A stretch of DNA of 64,000 bases from Stutzerimonas stutzeri KOS6 (lineage in GTDB: Bacteria > Pseudomonadota > Gammaproteobacteria > Pseudomonadales > Pseudomonadaceae). A program made the position numbers and the translations under genes. The stretch is from contig NZ_KK020676.1 in NCBI RefSeq assembly GCF_000307775.2, positions 1,093,040 through 1,157,039 of the forward strand, written 5' to 3'. Shown piece by piece: positions 1 through 8,984 of the stretch. Below the pieces are notes generated by a model. It was not told the origin of the DNA. It searched no databases and saw only the letters and a list, made by a program, of their open reading frames with translations. Every line of letters begins with the position of its first letter. Within the stretch, counting starts at the first letter, position 1.

Positions 1-1636
1 TATCATGCTGCCCAACCAGTTCACCCCACCAGCTCAACTTCTCGATTCGCTGCTTTTCTGCTTCCCAAACAAGGTTCGGTTTTCCGGGGTCCTCCGCTAA
101 CAAGGGATCAAGCTCATCCCACTTGCCCTTGTTCCAGAACCACTCACTTTCGTACTTAGTGATCAATTGCCCGAGCACTTGAGCGTGCCAAGGCCTGGTC
201 AGCGCTGCTTGGATTTCAGCGCTGGTCAATACGCCATCCTTGTCGGTATCGGCGATATCGTAGAGTCGAGCGAGCGTTACGATTGGGCCGCCATCGGCCT
301 TGCTGATCTGGGCCCGGTAGTTGTGCTGCTCGTCTGTGCTCAGCAAGCCTCTGGCATTGAAGGCGTAGGCGAGCTTTTCGACGGGCGCTCCGGTTTCCCC
401 GATGCATTGGAAGCCTTCCCACTCCCACGGGCTGTGGCGAGTAGTGATCAGCTCCTGTTCGGCGAGCCAGCCGTCGATGGGATTGCCGTTAGCGTCGGCG
501 AACAGGCCGTCCAACCGCCACCAGTGCATAGTGTTGTGAGCGCCATCCTTGACCTGGATTTTTCTCGAAGCGGGGAGCCCATCCAACAGTGACTGCGGAA
601 TGATCAGGTCGACGCCGATCTGCGTGCCATCGTCGTCCAATTTGGGCGGGTTCTCGGCATTGATATCGTCCCGGTGCGGAATCAGTTTGCTCGCACCTTT
701 GTAGACCTTGAGCAGGGTTTTCTGGCCGTCCGGCAAGCGGCTCGCCCAGACGCGACTCCGGGCGATGAACGCGGGCACATCGTCGCAGCTGAACAGTTCG
801 ACATGGACCATGTACTGAGCGGCACTGTCGTGATTCTGGTACAGACCGGGATGGCCAATAAGTTCACCCGCCTTGATCGGCACTGCGCTGTCGAGAACGA
901 CGACCTTGCCGCACTCCGCTGGCTCGCTGTGCGGTTTGAGCCAGCTGGTGGATACATAGCCGGGTAGGTCCTCGTCGTCAGCTGATAAGGCGGGTTGTGC
1001 CGTCCCGCTGACCAGGCTGACCAGCTTGCTGAATTCGCCCTCCGCTCTACCAATGGTGATCTCGGTACCCTTGGACAGCGTCGACAGCAGGGTGGCGTGC
1101 TTGTTCGGGCCGGCGCGGACATTCAAACCCTGGTTCTGCGTATTAACGGTATAGCGCCTGGTCTCCCAGAAAGCGGGGCGCGGAAGGTCCGCTTGTGCCT
1201 GGTAGCCTGCCCAGTCCAGCAAATGCATGTACAGGCTATACAGGGAAAGACTTGGAGGCGTTTGCCCTTCGGCGATGCTGCCGTCAGCGTTCTTCAGTGG
1301 CGGCGGCTGCAGGCTGTGCTTGACCAGAACGAACCCCGTGGAAAAGGGCGCTCGTTTGACCAGGGGAATGTCGTCGGTGAATTCGCTGACCGGGTAGCGC
1401 TCGTCGATGCGGTAGGCAATTACTTCTCCGTCGGCGATACAGCGCACGCTCGACTGGTCGAATGCAGCGGCCGTGCCTTCGTCGAAGTGGACGCCCCCAT
1501 GCCATAAGCCGTTCTCGCCGGTGGGGTAGAACCCGCCCTTGGCCTGGGCCATATGCGTAAGCAGCTGCAGCGGATTGTGGCTGCTGTCCTTGCTGGGAAA
1601 CGGGTATGCCCAGCTGATCGGTTTGGATTCGTTCAT
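1..1636 (-). CDS. T6SS peptidoglycan-hydrolase effector, M23-like/SH3/EF-hand (3' end outside window)
   Basis: The frame is open from the ATG at 1636 to the left edge (about 545 residues; C-terminus missing). A ribosome site (AAGGA) lies 10 bases before the ATG. Residues 45-51 (HGGVHFD) resemble the first M23/LytM metal motif, YMHL (134-138) the second motif, GELIG (256-260) the following turn and HVEL (277-280) the last motif. An SH3-like segment (about 159-235) is inserted between the second motif and the turn. An EF-hand loop DTDKDGVLTSAE sits at 462-473. Position directly after vgrG marks it as a VgrG cargo effector. The layout recalls TseP of Aeromonas, a zinc amidase fused to a calcium-dependent lysozyme; that comparison is inference. 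The second residue pair of the first motif is His, not the usual Asp. The immunity gene should lie left of the window. Confidence 0.72.
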   Translation of the reverse strand, partial: MNESKPISWAYPFPSKDSSHNPLQLLTHMAQAKGGFYPTGENGLWHGGVHFDEGTAAAFDQSSVRCIADGEVIAYRIDERYPVSEFTDDIPLVKRAPFSTGFVLVKHSLQPPPLKNADGSIAEGQTPPSLSLYSLYMHLLDWAGYQAQADLPRPAFWETRRYTVNTQNQGLNVRAGPNKHATLLSTLSKGTEITIGRAEGEFSKLVSLVSGTAQPALSADDEDLPGYVSTSWLKPHSEPAECGKVVVLDSAVPIKAGELIGHPGLYQNHDSAAQYMVHVELFSCDDVPAFIARSRVWASRLPDGQKTLLKVYKGASKLIPHRDDINAENPPKLDDDGTQIGVDLIIPQSLLDGLPASRKIQVKDGAHNTMHWWRLDGLFADANGNPIDGWLAEQELITTRHSPWEWEGFQCIGETGAPVEKLAYAFNARGLLSTDEQHNYRAQISKADGGPIVTLARLYDIADTDKDGVLTSAEIQAALTRPWHAQVLGQLITKYESEWFWNKGKWDELDPLLAEDPGKPNLVWEAEKQRIEKLSWWGELVGQHD

Positions 1637-1689
1637 GTTCGATGCATCCTTGCGTTCGAGCCGGCGGGGCAGCTGGCTCTGTCCTTTTC

Positions 1690-3717
1690 TCAGCCTGAAA
1701 AATTGAGCGAGCGCTTGCGTTTGCTGAGCAGGCTGTCCGCCTCACCCGGCATTGCCTGCTCCAGTAGGCTTCCGGCCTTGTCGCTATCTGCCACTCCCGG
1801 CAGCACCGGTGAGTTGATCTTGATCCCCGAGCCCTTGCCCGGTGCGCCGCCGGCGTTGATTCGCGCCAGCGGTCCGGAGACGGTGATGCCGCCCGGGTCG
1901 AGCTTGATGAAGCTGCCGCCGGCCTTGAGGGTCAGCTCGATGCCGGCTTCGATGACCATTTTCTGCCCGGCCTTGAGGTGGATCTCGCGGCCGGCCTTGG
2001 TCAGATGGGCAGTGCCGAGCTTGATGTGCTGGGCCTGGGCGACGGTGAGGTGGTCGTCGGGTTTGACTTCGACCTTGCGGTCGCCGGCAACGGCCAGGTG
2101 CTCCTCGCCGCGGAACTCGCTGTAGCTGTTGGCCTCCACCGTGTCGTGGCGCTCGTTGCCGACGCGGATCTTCTGGTCGTGCTCGATGTTTTCGTCCCAG
2201 TCGCGCTGGGCGTGGAGGTAGATCTGTTCGGCACCCTTGCGGTCTTCGATGCGCAGCTCGTTGTAGCCGCCACCGCCCGGGCTGCTCAGGGTCTTGAACA
2301 CCGTGCGGGTCTTGTTGGCCGGCAGGTCGTAGGGAACCTGATGTTCCTTGTGGTACAGGCAGCCGGTCAGCAGCGGTTGGTCGGGGTCGCCTTCGAGAAA
2401 GGTCACCAGCACTTCCATGCCGACCCGCGGGATGGCGATACCGCCATAGCGGTCGCCGGCCCAGCTGGAGCTGACGCGCAGCCAGCAGCTGGTCTTGGCG
2501 TCGGCCTGGCCGTGGCGATCCCAGTGGAACTGGACCTTCACCCGTCCGTACTCGTCGCAGTGGATCTCTTCGCCGGCAGGGCCGGTGACCACGGCGGTCT
2601 GGCTGCCGAGCACCTTGGGCTTCGGATGGCGAAGGGCGGGGCGGAAAGGGATGTCCCAGGGCGTGGCGCTGAAGCGGTTGCGGTAGCCCTGGACGAAGCC
2701 GTCGCTGCTATCGACATGGCTGGTGACCGACTCCTCCAACACTTGCGGCTGCTTGCCTTCATGCAGCACTTCGGTGAGCAGCCAGAGGGCGTTCCATTCC
2801 CGGCGCGGGTGTTCGCCGAGCGGGAGGAAATGCCCGCTCGCCAGCTGCGGCTGGTCGCTGTCGCCCTCGGCCAGACGGTAGTCGTGGCGGTGGCGTTCCA
2901 GGGCGCGCTGCGACAGGTGCTTGCCGCGGGCGCGTTCGGTGAAGCGGCCGGGGTAGTCGTAGTCCTCGAGATCCGGCTGGAAATCGCTGTGGAACGCACC
3001 CTCCATGGTCAGGCGCGGCTTCTCGAAATCGTAATCGCGGCGCGTGACGCGGCTGGTACGGGTTTCCAGGCGCAGCCCAAAACGCTTGATCACCGGCTGG
3101 TCGGCGACCAGGCCGCTGTCCTGCTGATAGGCGGTGGCGGTGAGCTTCGGGAAGACGGTCTGGTCATCGCCGAAGACCAGTACATGACCGGCCGCGCTGT
3201 GCTGGAAGTGGTAGTGAATGCCTTCCTCCTCGCACAGGCGCTGGATGAAGTGCAGGTCGGATTCGTCGTATTGCACGCAGTACTCGCGCGGCGGGTAGAC
3301 CACCGGGTCAAGCCCGAAGCGGTAGGCATCGGCCTGAATGCCGTGTTCCTCGAGTACCTGGGCGATGATCTGCGGCACGCTCAGGTGCTGGAAGATGCGC
3401 TGGTTGCTGCGATGGGCGAGATAGGCCAGTTGCGGCACGAGCGTGAGCCGATAGCGAGTCAGACGTTGGCCCGATTCACCCTGGGCAGCCTGATGTACTA
3501 GCCCGTGGATGCCGCTGCCGTCGGGACCGAAGGCCAGGAAGGCCGGGCGGTGCAGCAGGCTTTCCAGATCCAGGTCGGGGCGCTCGCTGAGCAGTTCCAG
3601 GTCGAAGCGATAGGGTTGGCTGATGGCTTCCCGACCACTGAAGGCGAGAACCTGCAGATCGTGCTCCACGCCTTCGAGCGTCAGGCTGAAATGGGTTTCG
3701 TTGGCCGCGTTGAACAT
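1690..3717 (-). CDS. vgrG: T6SS spike protein VgrG (TssI)
   Basis: A 675-residue VgrG: N-terminal gp27-like part (about 1-370, with the family string QYDESDLHFIQRLCEEEGIHY), gp5-like OB fold (about 380-480, with GDPDQPLLTGCLYH), then the repetitive beta-helix needle (about 480-640). It forms the trimeric tip of the secretion spike and carries effectors. There is no extra enzymatic C-terminal domain; the tail is short and basic, ending in a lysine/arginine-rich stretch. The start has a GGAAA ribosome site. It is followed after 53 bases by the M23/EF-hand protein, its likely cargo, and preceded by the kinase gene with a 21-base gap, so it belongs to the same transcript. No separate adaptor gene (DUF1795, DUF4123 or DUF2169) lies between vgrG and the cargo gene. 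Confidence 0.96.
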   Translation of the reverse strand: MFNAANETHFSLTLEGVEHDLQVLAFSGREAISQPYRFDLELLSERPDLDLESLLHRPAFLAFGPDGSGIHGLVHQAAQGESGQRLTRYRLTLVPQLAYLAHRSNQRIFQHLSVPQIIAQVLEEHGIQADAYRFGLDPVVYPPREYCVQYDESDLHFIQRLCEEEGIHYHFQHSAAGHVLVFGDDQTVFPKLTATAYQQDSGLVADQPVIKRFGLRLETRTSRVTRRDYDFEKPRLTMEGAFHSDFQPDLEDYDYPGRFTERARGKHLSQRALERHRHDYRLAEGDSDQPQLASGHFLPLGEHPRREWNALWLLTEVLHEGKQPQVLEESVTSHVDSSDGFVQGYRNRFSATPWDIPFRPALRHPKPKVLGSQTAVVTGPAGEEIHCDEYGRVKVQFHWDRHGQADAKTSCWLRVSSSWAGDRYGGIAIPRVGMEVLVTFLEGDPDQPLLTGCLYHKEHQVPYDLPANKTRTVFKTLSSPGGGGYNELRIEDRKGAEQIYLHAQRDWDENIEHDQKIRVGNERHDTVEANSYSEFRGEEHLAVAGDRKVEVKPDDHLTVAQAQHIKLGTAHLTKAGREIHLKAGQKMVIEAGIELTLKAGGSFIKLDPGGITVSGPLARINAGGAPGKGSGIKINSPVLPGVADSDKAGSLLEQAMPGEADSLLSKRKRSLNFSG

Positions 3718-3738
3718 GGGGCTTTCCTTGTCCTGATG

Positions 3739-4716
3739 TCATTCATGGGAGTGCCTGAACCAGCGCTGCCAGCGGCTCGGTACGGGGCGGCTGAAGGCGT
3801 GCAACAGACCCGCCGCATCGATGCTGCGCTGCGCTGCGTCGAATGCCAGCGCCAGACGCAGTGCCGGCCAGCAGTGCGCGGGCAGTTGAGGCGGCCGTTG
3901 CAGCGCGCGGTCCAGTTCCATGGCTTTGGCCTGGCGGGCGCTGAGCCGGCGAAACGGATGGCTGCCGCTGGCCAGTTCGTAGAGCACGCAGGCCAGCGCG
4001 TAGATATCGGCGCTGGTAGTCAGCTCGCCGCCGTCGAGCAGCTCCAGTGCCGCATAGCGCGGCGTCCAGGCCGCAAAGCGCGTGCGGCACAGGCGCGGCA
4101 GACCGGGTAGCAGGCCTTCCAGCGGCTGGCCGAGGCCGTAGTCGAACAGGCGCAGGCCGTCCTCGGCGAGCATCACGTTGCTCGGCTTCAGGTCGCCATG
4201 CAGCACGCCCAGGCTGTGGGAATAGCTCAGCGCTTCCAGCAGTGGCAGCGCGATGCCCTGCAGTTCGCTCCAGGCCATGCCCAGCGGGCGTTCGCACAGC
4301 AGCTGGTCGAGGGTTGGCCCCTTCAGCAGTTCCAGGGTGATGAAGGCGCGCTGGCTGGCCGGGTCGATATCGAAGTTGTACAGGCGCACCACATGCCGAT
4401 GGCTGAGGCGGGTGGTCAGTGCGTACTCGCTGTAGAGCAGCGCGCTGGCGTCGGGGTATTCGGCGAAATCCTCGCTGAGGGTCTTCAGCGCCACGTAGGG
4501 GTCCGGATCGCCGAACTGTTCACGCAGCAGATCGCGGGCGCGATAGACCGCACCCATGCCGCCGACGCCGAGCAGACGTTCGATCCGGTAGCGGCCACCG
4601 AGCACGTCCGGCAGTTCGCCGGGAACCGCCTTCGGCTCGACCGCTGCTGGCGTGGCCGCGGTGGACGCCAAGGCAAAGTAGGTGAGGTCGCAGGCCTGCA
4701 GTCGCGGTGCGTTCAT
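3739..4716 (-). CDS. T6SS-associated Ser/Thr protein kinase (Stk1/PpkA type)
   Basis: A 325-residue eukaryotic-type kinase. Residues 50-57 hold the glycine loop GVGGMGAV, Lys78 (VALK) is the ATP lysine, HGDLKPSN is the catalytic loop and DYG replaces DFG. No membrane segment or sensor domain follows the kinase fold, so it is probably cytoplasmic, as for Stk1 of the P. aeruginosa HSI-II locus. Its ATG (4716) overlaps the TGA of the upstream phosphatase gene (ATGA), indicating translational coupling. In other systems the kinase/phosphatase pair acts on the FHA protein to tune assembly; a FHA protein is encoded at the head of this operon. The open frame extends upstream inside the phosphatase gene but MNAPRL is the plausible start. 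Confidence 0.92.
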   Translation of the reverse strand: MNAPRLQACDLTYFALASTAATPAAVEPKAVPGELPDVLGGRYRIERLLGVGGMGAVYRARDLLREQFGDPDPYVALKTLSEDFAEYPDASALLYSEYALTTRLSHRHVVRLYNFDIDPASQRAFITLELLKGPTLDQLLCERPLGMAWSELQGIALPLLEALSYSHSLGVLHGDLKPSNVMLAEDGLRLFDYGLGQPLEGLLPGLPRLCRTRFAAWTPRYAALELLDGGELTTSADIYALACVLYELASGSHPFRRLSARQAKAMELDRALQRPPQLPAHCWPALRLALAFDAAQRSIDAAGLLHAFSRPVPSRWQRWFRHSHE

Positions 4717-5444
4717 CGGCGGATCACCACGGCACTGATGTTGTCCCGCGCCGGCCCCTTCAATGCCTGGCGGAACAGGCGTTCCAGTGCCAGCCGGGTG
4801 GATGGCAGGCTGAGTGCCGCACCGAGGGCATCGGCGGACATGCTTTGATGAAGCCCGTCGCTGCACAGCAGCAGCGTGTCTCCAGGGAACACGGCGAACT
4901 CGAGGATATCCAGCTCCAGCTCTTCACTGGCCCCGATGGCGCGGGTCAGCGCGTGGGCCGCAGGATGCCTGGCTGCTTGTTCGGGGCTCAGTTGTCGCTC
5001 GTCGAGAAACTGCTGCAACAGCGAATGATCCCGCGATAGCTGATAGAGCCGCCCGCTGCGCCACAGATAACAGCGGCTGTCGCCGGCCCAGACGCACGCC
5101 GCACGGTCATCCTCCACGAGCAGGGCGACCACGGTGCTGCCGATCACCGGTTCGGGACGTTCGGCGGTGACCGTCAGTTCCTGGCTGAGCCGGCGATTCA
5201 GCTCGTGCAGGCAACGCCGCAGCGCCAGCACCCGCTCCGGCAAGTCGCCGGTTGCGGAAAGGTCAGCCAGCTGCTCGACGATCAGGCGACTGGCCAGCGC
5301 GCCGTTCTGGTGCCCGCCCATGCCGTCGGCCACGGCCCACAGCCCGGCCTGCGGCAGGTCGAGGAAGGCATCCTCGTTGTGCGCCCGCACCTTGCCGGTG
5401 TCGGTGCGCGCCGTGCTGCGCCAGCGGCACGCCGTTGCGCTCAT
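4713..5444 (-). CDS. T6SS-associated PP2C phosphatase (PppA/Stp1)
   Basis: A 243-residue PP2C-family phosphatase that should dephosphorylate the kinase targets encoded in this operon. Metal-binding motifs are visible: RAHNED near residue 20, ADGMGG near 38, AGDSR near 118, CSDG near 190 and DNIS near the C-terminus. Its ATG (5444) overlaps the tssM stop (TGATG) and its stop overlaps the kinase start, so tssM, phosphatase and kinase are coupled. The order matches icmF2-stp1-stk1 of P. aeruginosa HSI-II. Confidence 0.93.
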   Translation of the reverse strand: MSATACRWRSTARTDTGKVRAHNEDAFLDLPQAGLWAVADGMGGHQNGALASRLIVEQLADLSATGDLPERVLALRRCLHELNRRLSQELTVTAERPEPVIGSTVVALLVEDDRAACVWAGDSRCYLWRSGRLYQLSRDHSLLQQFLDERQLSPEQAARHPAAHALTRAIGASEELELDILEFAVFPGDTLLLCSDGLHQSMSADALGAALSLPSTRLALERLFRQALKGPARDNISAVVIRR

Positions 5445-8400
5445 CACAGCGTCGCCGGCAGCTTGAAGCCGCGCAGCAGCGCGAGGTCGAACGGATTCGG
5501 CGAGCGCTGCGCATGCAGCAGGTAGTTGGCGCGCAGGCCGCCGAGATCGGCCTTGAGCATCAACACATCGCGGCCGCTGTGGTAGTCGACCTGCATCAGG
5601 TCGATCAGGCGGAACAGCGACCAGGGTCCGGTGTTCTTCTCGATACCGACGCGACGCCCGCCCAGTTCTTCCACCACCAGGCTGGTGCGCCCGTCGTCGG
5701 CTTCGGCCGGCCAGCGGAACGCGGTCTGCACGATCGGACCGTGGCGGTATTCCATCTGCTGGTTGCCGAAGCGGAAGTCGGCGCGACCGAGGCTCGAATC
5801 CAGCGAATAGGGCTCGAGCTTGAACAGAATCTGCGGCTCGTTGGGGTTCTCGGCGAAGAAGCTGCGGCGAATGGTCTGCGCCCGGCTCATCTGCGCGAGG
5901 AACGGCTCGGACAGTGGCAGGCCGCGCCCATCGACTCGGCGTAACTGGTACTGACCGGCGCTGCCACTGACGAAGGGCTTGAGGTAGCGCTCGAAGAAGC
6001 TGTCCGCCAGGCCCTGGGCCTTGAAGAATTCGCGGAAGTCGGCGAGGGCGACGTCGCTGGCGCTGTGGGCGCTGAACGGATAACGCTCGCGCAGCGCACC
6101 GCGGTAGCTGGCATAGAGCTCGTTGCGATAGCGCTGGTTGAGATAATGATAGGCATCGCTGAGCACCAGCGACCAGCTGTCCTCGGCCAGCAGGCCAAGC
6201 CACTGGCCGACCGGCTGCGGCAGGCGGGCAGCGCTGTTGCGCAGTTGGTTGATGGCGTCGCGCTGACCCCCCATGCGTGCCTTGGCCATCTCGAATGCGG
6301 CCTGTTCCGGTGCGCTGGCGTGGACCAGCGAGACCAGCTGCAATTGCAGGGCGTCGAGTGCCTGCAGGCTTGCCGTCAGCTCGGGACCAGCCGCGCCGTT
6401 TTCGTCGAGCAGCTGGTGCAGCGGCGCAAAACGGCGTTCGAGGGTCTTGCGTGCGGTGTCCGGTACGTTTTTCAGCAGCGCGGCCTGGGCCTGCTCCGCT
6501 GCCGCGGTGGCCAGCTTGGCAGCCTTGGCAAGCTTGCCGCCGTCGTTCTGGGCGGCATCGGCCAGTTCGCCGGCCTCCAAAGTCGCGTCGGCGAGGCCGG
6601 CGAAGCGGGTGTTTTCGCGCACCGCCAGCAGCAGTTGCAGCAGCGGCGAGCTGGCAGCGGTGAGCCCGGCGAGCTGCACGGCACCCTGAGCCACACTACC
6701 GGCCGGGAGGACGTTCAACTGGGCGATCGCCTCGCTCCAGTGTGCGGCGTAGTCGCGGAAGTACAGCTGTTCCATTTCCGCCAGCAGGCGGCTCAGGTCC
6801 TTGGCGCTAAGGCTGTCGCCTTCGCCCAGCACCCAGTTGTCGCGCAGGATCTCGCTGACCAGCTCGGCGCCCTGGGCGACGAACAGCTTCTGATAGCCGC
6901 GCTGGGTGTAGAAGCCGGGAATTGCATAGTCGCCACCGACGAACAGGGATGCCTGCGGGCCGAGCTGCATGTTCAGTCGATAGCCGGGAAGGTTGCGCGC
7001 CTGATCGCGCAGCATGCGGTACACCACGGCCGCCAGCGATTCGCTGCGCAACTGGGCACGGGCCTTGGCCACCAGGTTGTCGTTCAGCTGATACGGCGCG
7101 AACGACTCCTCCAGCAGGCGGGCAAAATGGGTGTTCAGGCCTTGCTGGGCAACCACGTTGCCGCTATGACGCAGCGACCAGTCGGCGGCCAGCCAGTCCT
7201 TGAGGAAGGCTGCATCACGGCGCTCGGCAAGGTTCAGCATGAGGTACGCGCGCAGGCTGCCGAGCAGCTGTTCGCGGTCATTCAGGTTGGCGCGAATCTG
7301 CGCTTCCAACTGACGACCGACCCGTGGCAGCAGCAGCGTTTCCAGATCGCGGCGGTAGGCGTCGTGCAATGTCGGGTCGACCGCCTCACCCTGATACAGG
7401 CCACCACGGCGTAGCCAGGACACATCATCCCTGGGCGGAAATACCTGAGTTGCCGCGTAGCTGCCATCGAGCACCTCGAGGGTGCGCAGTGCTTCGTCTT
7501 CTGCCTCGATGGCCTTGCGTTCACCGCCCAGCGTCTGGGCGATGCCGCGCAGCTGTTCGAGGCGCTCGTGGTTGCTGGAGAAGTTCAGTGCCCAGGCGCC
7601 GCCGAACAGCACCAGGCAACCGAAGGCGCCCGCATAAAGCGCGCGCTGGCCCCAGCCGATGCGGCGGACTTCGCGCTGATCGAGGCCCGCCAGCTCGGCT
7701 TCGGGGAAGATCACCCGGCTGAGCAACTGATTGATGAAACGCGCGCGGCCGCTGCGGTAGGTCGGCAGTGCGCTGCTGGCCAGGCCGAGCTGGCGGCCGA
7801 TGCCGGCGGTGAGTGGGTCGAGACCTTCGCGCAGCTGCGGCGCGCTGGTCAGGTAGAAACCACGCAACTGGCTGGCACGCTGGTAGCGGTTGCCGGCGAA
7901 GGCCAGTTCGATGAACAGGCTCAGGCGCTCGCCGATCTGCCCCAGCTGATGCGGGAAGTCGAGGATACGACCGCGGCGCTGCGTATCCCGCTCCTGGTGC
8001 ATGCGCATGATCACCTGGCTGTTCAGCCGGCGCAGCAGTTCCTCGAATTCCTGGCGCACCACCTGCGCGTCGCTGCCGTCCTGCTCCTTGCGGAAGCTGG
8101 CGCCGAGCACCTGATCGCTTTCCTCGCGGGACAGCTGATCGAAGAACTCGTCGAAACCGAGAATCCGATCGGCCTTGCTCAGCACCAGGTAGACCGGCAC
8201 GTCCACGTTCAGACGCTGATGGATCTCGTGCAGGCGCTGACGAGCCTGACGGGCAAGACTCTCCAGCTCCAGTTCATTGCCGCCTAGCAGCTGATCCACC
8301 GGCAGGTTGACCAGTACGCCGTTGAGCGGTCGGGCACGGCGCCTGCGCAGCAGGCCGAGCAGGGTGTCCCAGGCGCTACCGTCGACGGTGGCGTCGGGCT

Positions 8401-8983
8401 GCGTCAGATAGCGGCCGGTGGTGTCGATCAGCACGGCGTGATCGGCGAAGTACCAGTCGGCGTAGCGGGTACCGGAAACATCCTTGGTCAGGCGCTGCTG
8501 CTCGCTGCGGTTGAGCGGGAAATCCAGGCCCGAGAAATCCAGCAGGCTGGTCTTGCCGCTGCCCTGCGGGCCGATCAGCAGGTACCAGGGCAGCTCGCTG
8601 CGCCATTTCTCGCTGCGCCCGCGATAGAGGCTGGAGGTTTTCAGGGTGCGCAGCGCCTGCCTGAAGCGATGGCGCAGCTCCTGTTGCTCCTCGCCGATCA
8701 GGCCGTCGCGGCGCAGTTGTTCCTGAACGTCCTGGTCTTCGGCGTCGCGCTTCTTGCGCGCGCTGGCGCGCCAGCTGGCGAAGACCATGGCCAGGCCCCA
8801 GCCGAGAAACAGCACGCTGATGCTCAGCAGGCGACTGCTGGATGACTCCCAGAAGCGCTGGTCATTCACCGCCAACAGCGGCCCGACGAACCACACCAGA
8901 ACCGCCAGCAGCAGGACCAGCAGCAGGCTCCAGACCCAGGTTCGGCGCAGCACGGCGCCGAGTTTGCCGAAGAACGTCTTCAT
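5444..8983 (-). CDS. tssM: T6SS inner-membrane protein TssM (IcmF)
   Basis: An 1179-residue IcmF-family protein, the inner-membrane and periplasmic part of the TssJLM complex. Two membrane segments lie near residues 17-37 and 52-70, followed by a cytoplasmic GTPase-like domain with an intact Walker A motif GPQGSGKT (138-145) and LSKAD as the G4-like motif. A third membrane segment is near residue 450 (ALYAGAFGCLVLFGGAWAL). The large periplasmic C-terminal part contains the IcmF-related and DUF1215-type regions that contact TssJ. It starts one base after tssL ends, with almost no space. Length is as expected for the family. Confidence 0.97.
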   Translation of the reverse strand: MKTFFGKLGAVLRRTWVWSLLLVLLLAVLVWFVGPLLAVNDQRFWESSSSRLLSISVLFLGWGLAMVFASWRASARKKRDAEDQDVQEQLRRDGLIGEEQQELRHRFRQALRTLKTSSLYRGRSEKWRSELPWYLLIGPQGSGKTSLLDFSGLDFPLNRSEQQRLTKDVSGTRYADWYFADHAVLIDTTGRYLTQPDATVDGSAWDTLLGLLRRRRARPLNGVLVNLPVDQLLGGNELELESLARQARQRLHEIHQRLNVDVPVYLVLSKADRILGFDEFFDQLSREESDQVLGASFRKEQDGSDAQVVRQEFEELLRRLNSQVIMRMHQERDTQRRGRILDFPHQLGQIGERLSLFIELAFAGNRYQRASQLRGFYLTSAPQLREGLDPLTAGIGRQLGLASSALPTYRSGRARFINQLLSRVIFPEAELAGLDQREVRRIGWGQRALYAGAFGCLVLFGGAWALNFSSNHERLEQLRGIAQTLGGERKAIEAEDEALRTLEVLDGSYAATQVFPPRDDVSWLRRGGLYQGEAVDPTLHDAYRRDLETLLLPRVGRQLEAQIRANLNDREQLLGSLRAYLMLNLAERRDAAFLKDWLAADWSLRHSGNVVAQQGLNTHFARLLEESFAPYQLNDNLVAKARAQLRSESLAAVVYRMLRDQARNLPGYRLNMQLGPQASLFVGGDYAIPGFYTQRGYQKLFVAQGAELVSEILRDNWVLGEGDSLSAKDLSRLLAEMEQLYFRDYAAHWSEAIAQLNVLPAGSVAQGAVQLAGLTAASSPLLQLLLAVRENTRFAGLADATLEAGELADAAQNDGGKLAKAAKLATAAAEQAQAALLKNVPDTARKTLERRFAPLHQLLDENGAAGPELTASLQALDALQLQLVSLVHASAPEQAAFEMAKARMGGQRDAINQLRNSAARLPQPVGQWLGLLAEDSWSLVLSDAYHYLNQRYRNELYASYRGALRERYPFSAHSASDVALADFREFFKAQGLADSFFERYLKPFVSGSAGQYQLRRVDGRGLPLSEPFLAQMSRAQTIRRSFFAENPNEPQILFKLEPYSLDSSLGRADFRFGNQQMEYRHGPIVQTAFRWPAEADDGRTSLVVEELGGRRVGIEKNTGPWSLFRLIDLMQVDYHSGRDVLMLKADLGGLRANYLLHAQRSPNPFDLALLRGFKLPATL

Positions 8984-8984
8984 C

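Noticed and set aside
1978..3501. 507-codon open frame on the plus strand opposite vgrG
   Set aside because: It is antisense to a certain VgrG, has low-complexity Val/Ala/Gly-rich content and no recognisable domain; it follows from high GC and codon bias.
4713..6203. 496-residue frame that would fuse a tssM-internal stretch to the phosphatase
   Set aside because: The first 250 residues are out-of-frame tssM; the phosphatase begins at its own ATG (5444) coupled to the tssM stop.
6065..7414. 449-codon plus-strand frame opposite tssM
   Set aside because: Antisense shadow of tssM; no ribosome site, no domain, Gln/Leu/Gly-rich composition.
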